Shown here: piece after piece, positions 1-7,500 of the stretch
Position numbering within the stretch: the first letter of the stretch is position 1
How the letters are laid out: the number at the start of each line of letters is the position of its first letter
Virus record (IMG/VR): IMGVR_UViG_3300034375_010945
Span: 1-27,473 of that record
Length of the DNA: 27,473 bases
Source: a virus
Strand: one strand, 5' to 3'
Notes under the pieces: model-generated
The model's database searches: none
What the model saw: only the letters and a program-made list of their open reading frames with translations
Told to the model about the DNA's origin: nothing
Program-made: the position numbers and the translations under genes

Positions 1-1
1 T

Positions 2-580
2 AAATATTCAGATACTGGGGGGTTGATTAGCGAGTCAGATGCTAAAACAATGGTAAATGCGGCAGATGAATTAAGAGATCTGCAAGCAGAATTAACTATT
101 TTAAATTTAAAACCAGAATCAGAAAGGACTGATAAAGAGAAGGCTAAGATGCATGATCTTACTTCTACTATTTTAGCTAAGCGTAAAACTTTGATGGAAA
201 AAGAAACGAGTTATATCACTCTTTTTAATCATACCGCCGATATTAAAGCTCAAAATAGAGCTATTTTATGGTACATTTTAAGTTTGACTTATTATAAGGA
301 TGAAACTATTGGAAGCGAATTTCAACCTTTATTCCCCGGAAAAAACTTCGAACAGCGTGAAGCTGTGATGTTTGATTATGAAGATTCAGAGAATGAAATT
401 TACAATAAATGCTATAGCAAGCTAGCTAGTATTGTGAGTCATTGGTTTTTTACTAGTAATGTAGATAGTGAAGAATTCGATAGAATTATTCAAGAAATAG
501 ATGGACCAGAAGAACCAGAACCAGAGCCAGAAGAAGTATCAGGAGAATCAGGAGAATCCGATAACTCAAGAGAAGAGTGA
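2..580 (+). CDS. Tail assembly chaperone-like protein (G-like position), 5' end probably outside the window
   Basis: The frame is open to the left edge, so the gene is probably truncated; the first possible internal starts are TTG at 23 and ATG at 50, neither with a convincing ribosome binding site. The visible product is about 190 residues, mostly charged alpha-helix, with an HTADIKAQN motif followed by a WYILSLTYY segment, ending in a low-complexity acidic tail of Glu, Pro, Ser and Gly. Its place two genes upstream of the tape measure protein is where long-tailed phages encode chaperones that coat and fold that protein. The 3' end overlaps the next gene by 80 bases in another frame, the arrangement used for programmed frameshifting in lambda-type G/GT pairs. 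The chaperone role is inferred from position and composition; I do not see a diagnostic catalytic or binding motif. Confidence 0.6.
   Translation, partial: KYSDTGGLISESDAKTMVNAADELRDLQAELTILNLKPESERTDKEKAKMHDLTSTILAKRKTLMEKETSYITLFNHTADIKAQNRAILWYILSLTYYKDETIGSEFQPLFPGKNFEQREAVMFDYEDSENEIYNKCYSKLASIVSHWFFTSNVDSEEFDRIIQEIDGPEEPEPEPEEVSGESGESDNSREE
17..26 (+). other. Possible -1 slippery heptamer with adjacent stop
   Basis: Positions 17-23 read G GGG GGT in the frame whose next codon is TGA at 24-26. This fits the X XXY YYZ pattern of -1 frameshift sites. A slip here would enter the frame of the following chaperone-like gene. Only 24 bases of the putative upstream frame are visible, and the downstream frame is itself open to the edge, so a simple long gene explains the data equally well. 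Confidence 0.2.
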
Positions 581-1556
581 TTCTTTAAGAAGGGCTTTCA
601 GGGATATTAAAAGAGGATTCTCTAAGATACACATCTTAGGGAATTCTTTTTATTTAAAGCATATATCTTTTGATGATCAAATAGATATTGATGATGTGTA
701 TGATAAATATTTCAAAGAAGCTCAAGATAGAGGAGTTCCTACACATGAAGAAACTCTTGAAAGACTCAAAGAAGAAGGAGAATGGAGCGACAAGCAAGAA
801 GGAAGAATAAAACAGCAAGAAGATTTTGTTCAACAGCTAAGAAATAATAAAAAAGTTCAGTATCTAAAAAAAGAAATTCAAAGATTAAATAAAGATATTG
901 CTGATGGAATTAAAAAGCTGAACGAAATGAAAAATGAAAGGGCGGCGCTATTTTCGAGAACGGCTGAATCTTACGCTGAAGAAAGAGTAAATGATTTTTA
1001 TATTTTAAAATGTTTATATAAAGATTCTAAATTAACAGATTTGGCTTATTCTGAAGAAGAGTTCGATGATATCGACTCTGAGGATCTGTTTGAAATTATA
1101 AAAGAATATAATAAAGTATATTCTAACATTAACGATGAATCTATTCAGTTTATTGTTTTACAGGATTTTTACAATTTGTTCATGCCTTTTGCTGAACACG
1201 CTCATGAATTTTATGGTAAACCTGTCTGTGATTTAAGCTACAATCAATTAAAACTCCTTATTTATTCAAGATATTTTAAAAATATTTTCAGTAATAATGA
1301 TAAGATGCCTGATCACATCAAAAAAGACCCTGAAAAAATCATTGATTATGTCAATGCAAATGAAAATGCTAGGAAGCTAGTAGATAAAAAAGGAGAGAAG
1401 GAAAATGCCGCTCAAACTCTTGTGGGAGCGACAGAAGAAGATATGGAATACATTGGCTTCAAAGCTAAAGGAGAAAAAACCACTTCTCTAGCAGAAGAAG
1501 CTAAAAAGAAGGGCGGCTCACTTTCTATGGAAGATATGATGAAATTGTTTGGATAA
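501..1556 (+). CDS. Tail assembly chaperone-like protein (T-like position), coiled-coil
   Basis: This 351-residue protein lies immediately upstream of the tape measure gene. Its first 30 or so residues are a Gln/Asn/Lys-rich low-complexity stretch encoded in the overlap with the previous gene; recognisable globular sequence starts near residue 30 (RAFRDIKRGF). It contains a GVPTHEETLERLKEEGEW segment near residue 80, a long charged helix at about 105-150 likely to form a coiled coil, a TAESYAEER motif, and an acidic helical second half. No good Shine-Dalgarno sequence precedes ATG 501, which directly follows a TAG in its own frame. Independent initiation is therefore weakly supported, and expression as a frameshift extension of the upstream gene (+1 or -2) is a real alternative. 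I remember similar protein pairs beside phage tape measure genes, but the function is inferred from position. Confidence 0.6.
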   Translation: MDQKNQNQSQKKYQENQENPITQEKSDSLRRAFRDIKRGFSKIHILGNSFYLKHISFDDQIDIDDVYDKYFKEAQDRGVPTHEETLERLKEEGEWSDKQEGRIKQQEDFVQQLRNNKKVQYLKKEIQRLNKDIADGIKKLNEMKNERAALFSRTAESYAEERVNDFYILKCLYKDSKLTDLAYSEEEFDDIDSEDLFEIIKEYNKVYSNINDESIQFIVLQDFYNLFMPFAEHAHEFYGKPVCDLSYNQLKLLIYSRYFKNIFSNNDKMPDHIKKDPEKIIDYVNANENARKLVDKKGEKENAAQTLVGATEEDMEYIGFKAKGEKTTSLAEEAKKKGGSLSMEDMMKLFG

Positions 1557-1594
1557 CATGAATTTATATTATTTTTTAGTGTAAATAGTGTAGT

Positions 1595-4500
1595 ATGCCA
1601 GTTCAAGTCAATGTAGCAGCCGATCAACAGAATTTAATTAATTCTATTGAGAGAGGGGTACGAGCTTATAATCAAAGATTTTCGAAGAGTAATACGATTA
1701 ATCTTAATATTAATGAGCGAGGTTTTACTCAGCCATTGGGTCGAATTACTGGTGCCGTTAATGATTTCGAATCAGCGATGGCAGCTTCTAATGCGCGTGT
1801 TATTGCTTTCGGTGCGTCTACTGCTGTGCTGGGTACTGCTATTGCTGGTTTTAGATCTTTAGCTAAAGCTAGTATTGAAGTTGAAAAGAATTTGGCAGAT
1901 GTTAATCGTATTTTACAATTAAGCACTAGTGACCTTCAGACTTTCGGAAAAGAACTATTTAATATTAGTAAAAGAACTGCTACTTCTTTTAATGATGCTT
2001 CTAAGGCTTTGCTTGAATTCTCTCGTCAAGGTTTGAGCGCAGAAGAAACTCTAAGAAGAACTAATGATGCTTTGACGTTAACTCGTCTAGCTGGTTTGGG
2101 GGCTGAAGCATCTGTTGCTGCTTTAACTGCTACAGTTAACGGTTTCGCTAAAAGTGGTATTACGACAACTCAAGTTTTAAATAAATTAGTTGCAGTTGAA
2201 CAGGCTTTTGCTGTTAGTGCGAGGGACTTATCTGAAGGTCTATCCCGTACTGGTCAAGCCGCTCAAGAAGCAGGAGTTAATATAGATCAATTAAATGCTT
2301 TAATTTCTGCAGCCCAACAGAGAACTGCTAGAGGTGGTGCTGTTATCGGTAACGCATTGAAAACAATTTTCACTCGTTTACAGCGTAGTGATACTCTCGA
2401 TAGATTAGAAGAATTTAATATTGCTGTTAGAGATGTTCAAGGTAATACTTTGCCAGCTACAACAGTTCTACAAAATTTCGCTGCAGCTTATAATAGATTA
2501 GCTGATGCTCAAAGAGCTCAATTATCAGAACAAGTCGCTGGTGTTTATCAAGTCAATATTTTAAAAGCTATTGTAAGCGATTTAAATTCAGAGCAAAGTA
2601 TTTATAACGCAGCTTTGATAAAAGGGGCCAGCGCAACAAATGAAGCTTCAAGAGCTAACGCTCAATTAAATCAAACTTTGTCTGCATTACTTGTTCAGGT
2701 CGGAAATAATACTCAGCAACTAGCTTCAACAATTGGTAGTGTTACATTTGAACCTTTAGCTAAAAGCGCGGCCAAAGCAGCTAATTCTATAGTTGAAGCT
2801 ATTACAGATGTAATTACCGGAGAAGGACTAGGGAGTGATTTGGCTAATGGTTTATTGAAAGGTATCAGAAATGTTTTAGCTGGTCCCGGCGCTATCGCTG
2901 CTTTTTATACTCTATTTAAATTAGTTCAAAGTTCTTTCACTTATGTAGCTCAAGCATTACCTCAGATAGCTGGCATAACAACCGAAACACAAAAAAGACA
3001 AAATTTAGAACAAGCCATTCTTGGCATATTGCAATCAGAAAATAATATATCTAAATCTATTTTAGGTAATACTGGAAATCAAAAAAGACAAGCAGAGATA
3101 TTATTAGGTGTAGCGAGACAGCAGACAGCTCAGTATAGAGAACAGTTAGCTTTAGCAAATAGCTTGGCTGGAACTTTAAGAAATCAAGGAGTTTCTGTCG
3201 GAGCGAGAGGCTTACAAGCTGGAAGAACAAGAAGTGGGGGTTATATTCCTGCTTCAACAAGAATGGCTGAAAGAGCTGGCGCTTTTGCTGGTGGATATGC
3301 TCCGGGTAAAGTTGTTAATTCTCCTGTCGGGGGAGTGATGAATACTGCTGAAGATATTAAGTATATGCCCGGATTTGCTCAGCCATTTATTAATCCTCCT
3401 AAAAATTCTAGAGCAGGAAGATTGCATAGAGCAAATGCGGTGAGGCAAGTCGGTGTAGATCCTTATCAATATCGAGGGTTTGTTCCTAATTTTAGCTCTT
3501 TATCTTTAGGTAGCTTATCAAAATACAAAAGATCAAAAACAGAAATAGAACAATACGCTGATGTAGAAGGATCTAATATTAATACTAGAGATACTTTAGA
3601 TTCTGGTTATGACAAAATTATTAATTTTGATGCGACAAAAGTAAAAGGTTATGGAAAATTATTAACATCATCCGCGACTGGAAAAGCAAGTAAATCTTTT
3701 GGAGATAAATTTGAAAAAGCTATTTTAAAAGCTATAAAAACTAATAACGCAGCAGCTTTTGAAGGTGGGATTAGTCAGAGTTTAAGAAAACTTCAAGCCG
3801 CTCATAATTTAAAAGGAGGGTTTAGTTCTGCTATTGATTTTATGAGTGCAGACGCTTCTATTTTAGCAGAAGCAAAAGGAGGTTTTTATGATGATGCAGC
3901 TGGAGATAAGCCCCCTAGGGCTATAGCGGAGAATTTGAGAAGAGCTGAATTCGCTAGATTGTTTACGAGTCAAGGCCCAGAATACATAGATACAGAAAAT
4001 ATTTTAATACAAAATAAAAATTTTGGTTACGGTAAAAAGCAACAAGCTCGCTTAGAAAAAAATTATGGAAATATTAACGTAGATAAGACTTATCTTGTTA
4101 AAAGAAACAAAAATTCTGGACATATTCCTAATTTTGCAGCTGGCTATAGAAATCCATTTACTGGCGCATTAAATAATGCTGCTATAGCAAGAGGTATTAG
4201 AACTGGAGCTTTAACTGAAAAACAAGCTCAAGAAATGGGATATGCTACTTCAAGCTCGAAGATAGGAGCAAGAAAAGCTAAAAGAGCTGCTGCTGTTGGA
4301 GCGTTAAATTATCAAATGGTATATGTTCCTTGGGATATCGAAGGTTTTAGAGGAGGAAGAAGTGGGGGTAGGTTAAATATCGCTCAAGGAACAGCTTATG
4401 AAAGTTTTATTTTAAATTTACTCAGAAGTGGTCAATTAAAAGGAACCACTTCATTAGGTCAATCTTTTTCTCTTCCGGCTAGGCCAGATGTTGTTTCGTC

Positions 4501-7500
4501 TGCAGCTTTAAAAGGGGGGTCAAATGCTCGTATAGATGGTTATTCTTTATCTGCTGGTGAAATGTATGAAATGAAAGCTGGCGGCACTGGTAATACTGCT
4601 TCCGGTCTTCAGGATAAATTTATCAAAGCTATAGAAAATAATCCTGAAATTCTTAATCCAAAAAGAAAATGGAAAAACTATATTTTTAGGACCACCGCTG
4701 CTAAAGGAAGAGGCGCTAGTGGTGGATTCATTCCTAATCTTGCTTATAAAGGTGAAGTCATGGATCTCGAAGAATTTATTAGCGGTCAAAAAGCTATTTA
4801 TTCTGAAACTCCATTTCCTCATGTTAGAAATGCGAGCCAACCAACATTCGCATCTGCTATCGCAGATCATGGTGGTTTAGGTAATGCTTTAAAAGATTCT
4901 TATAGAAATCAAAGTGCTGCTGGAATGGTTTATGGAGGCTACGTTCCTAATTTCGCTCCTAAGGGTACTATAACAGCTAAAGCGGCAGGTATAGACAATT
5001 TATCGGCAGCTGGAAGTGAATTGCAAAAAACTTTTTATAAATTGCAAGGAGCAATGAGGAAATTAACACAAAGCACAGATTTAAGTACTAAACAGCGAGA
5101 TATTTTGCGTCAAGACTTGAGGACTTATGCTAGAACTATTGACTCTGCAACAGGATCTACTAAAGCTTTAGATTCAGTTAATAAAGCTTTAGCGAATTCT
5201 AAAAAGAAAAATAAAGCTGCAGTAGATACAAATACATCTGCGACAAAGAAAAATACAAGTAGTGGTAGAGGTGGAGGAGGAGGTTTATTGGGATCAGGAG
5301 GAAGAACGGCTTTAGCGTTTGGTGGACCTATGATTGCTGGTTTAATAGAACAAGCAGCTTTTGGGAATAGGCAAAGAATTGATTTATCAGAAAATGAAAG
5401 AGCTGTTCAAAGTACATTGAGTACAGGTTTAACTTCTATATCAACGGGTTTTGCGATAGCGGGACCAATAGGGGCTTTAGCTGGGGCTGCTGTTGGAGCA
5501 GCTTCTGCTATAAATGCAATGTCATTAACAGCAGAAGAGTATACTCAGCTTGCTGATAAATTTAATTCTACTACACAAGAAAACGCCGCAGCAGCTAAAC
5601 AGTACATCGAGGCTCAAAAATCAATGGCATCTTCTTTGTCTGGAGAAGATTTTCAGTTAGCTTCTGATTCAGCCGCACAAGCTTTAAAAAAGATAAAAGA
5701 TGTGAATTTGCAAAAATCTTTTGAAGCCGCTGGAAATGATGTTAAAAAATTAACAGAATCTTTAAAAACTTACGAACAAACTAGACTTTCAGGCTTAAAT
5801 AGAGCTAATCAATTAGCTTTATCAAAACAAACTGGAGAAGCCAATGAGACAGGTTTTATAGCGTCTATTCTTCAGTTAGAAGAATTTTTTCCTACAACTA
5901 AAAGAAGATCTGGGGCTTTGCAAAATTTAGGTTATAGGACTGACGTTTCTGAAACAGGATCGATAACTTTAAATGAGGGTTCTAGGTCTAAGGTTTTAAG
6001 GGATTACTTTCAGCTTTTTGATGATTTAAGTGAAGTAACAGAAGGAGAATTAGATGATTTTGTTAAATTAATTGAAGAGCAGAAATCTAATAAATTTTTT
6101 GACACAGATGCTGTTGCTAGATTTTTTCAAGATGTGGCTGGTTTAGATTTTGTAGACGCTCAATCTAATGCAGATTTACTTGATATTTTAGAGGACGGAA
6201 GCAATGTTGTTGGGCAATTTATTTTTAAAAATTTTAAAAGTTTAGTTGATGATATTAAAGCCAAAGATTTTGAAGTCAATTTAGGAAAAATTCTCTCTGA
6301 AAGCAGGGGTGCTGCGGCTGACAATTTTAATAATATATTTAGGTCTATAAATGATTCATTTGACAGGATATCAAACGAAACATTAAACGTTTTAGAGCAA
6401 GCTAGATCTGATCAACAAATAAATAAAACTATACTAGATTTTACTACTTCTTTTACTGATAGTATTTCTTCTTTTGTTTCTAGCAATTTGCCAGATTTAG
6501 AAAGATATCAATTCGCTCAGTCTGCAGCTAGGCAAAAAGCAAATAATCAGTTAGCTCAATTAGCACAAGATTCAGATAATTTTGAGCAAAATCAAATAAA
6601 TCAAAGAAGGCAAGCGCTAGAAAAGAATGCAGACGAGATATCCGCTTCTTTTGAAAAGAATTTATTTCAATCTCAAGCTGTTGGTGAGATTTTTAGAGAT
6701 AGAATATTGCCGCAGTTAAAACAAGGCAATTATAATATAAATATAGATGAAATACAAAAACAGTCTCAAAAAGATGCTGTATTGGAATTTAATAAGAAAT
6801 ATTTTTCAGAATATCCTCAAGTTGGGATTTTTGGGGAAGTTAATGATGTCGGTCAATTAACGGATAATGCTTATGGTAATTTATCACAAGAAGAAGCATC
6901 GAAGAGAATCAAGAAAGAAACAGCTAGAATAGAAAAACAGTTAGAGTATTTGAATAGGGTTAAAGGTGGTGCTGAACCTTCTTATGAAGGTTCAGTTGAG
7001 ACCGCTCAAAAGCAATATGATAAATTAATTCAAAAAGCTAAAGATTTACAGGAACTTGAGAAAGCTGTAGGCTTAACACAAGAAGAAAAGTCTAAAGCTG
7101 AATTAGAATCTTTATTAAAAAGAAAACAAGACGAGCAAAAATTATTTGAAGCGTCAGCAGCGAATGCTAAAAAAGAATTTGAACTTAATAAAGCTTTATC
7201 TGAGCAAAGGATAAAAGCCGAAGAAACTTTAGCTGTTCAGAAAGCAAGAATAGATGAGAAAAATTTAGCTAGAACCAGAGCCGCCGAAATAACTTCTTCG
7301 AGATTAGGATTTGCTTCAAACATAGATCAAGCGAGAAGGAGAGAGCAAATAGCTCTTTCAGAAGATGCTATGAATGATCCGAGGGCTAATTATGGTTTAG
7401 GATTGAAAGAAATTACAGAAAGAAGAATTAAGGCTGAAGAAGATATAATTCAACAGAGAAGGGCAGCAGAAGATGCTCAATTAGATATTGAAATGAAGCA

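Larger units (their letters stand above)
3233..4957 (+). repeat. Dispersed G-[FYH]-[IV]-P-N-[FL]-[AS] motif repeats inside the tape measure gene
   Basis: Five copies of a short motif occur in the tape measure protein: GGYIPAS at residues 548-554 (degenerate), GFVPNFS at 628-634, GHIPNFA at 842-848, GGFIPNLA at 1043-1050 and GGYVPNFA at 1114-1121. The intervals between copies hold distinct segments, two of them nuclease-like. The codons differ between copies, so this is conserved at protein level and is not a recent DNA duplication. The role is unknown; inter-domain linker, protease site or docking peptide are all possible. Confidence 0.85.

Noticed and set aside
1545-1572. Promoter-like TTGTTT and TATTAT with a 16-base spacer before the tape measure gene
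   Set aside because: Only half of the -35 matches consensus and such AT-rich hits arise by chance; the genes around it look co-transcribed.
1647-1862. Leu-rich open frame in an alternate + frame within the tape measure gene
   Set aside because: It lies inside the coding region, has low-complexity Leu runs from Ala/Val codons read out of frame, and lacks a start signal.
4547-4870. Open frame on the minus strand inside the tape measure gene
   Set aside because: No ribosome binding site or domain, and it mirrors a strongly supported gene; a by-product of its codon use. The same holds for the other minus-strand frames of 60-85 codons.
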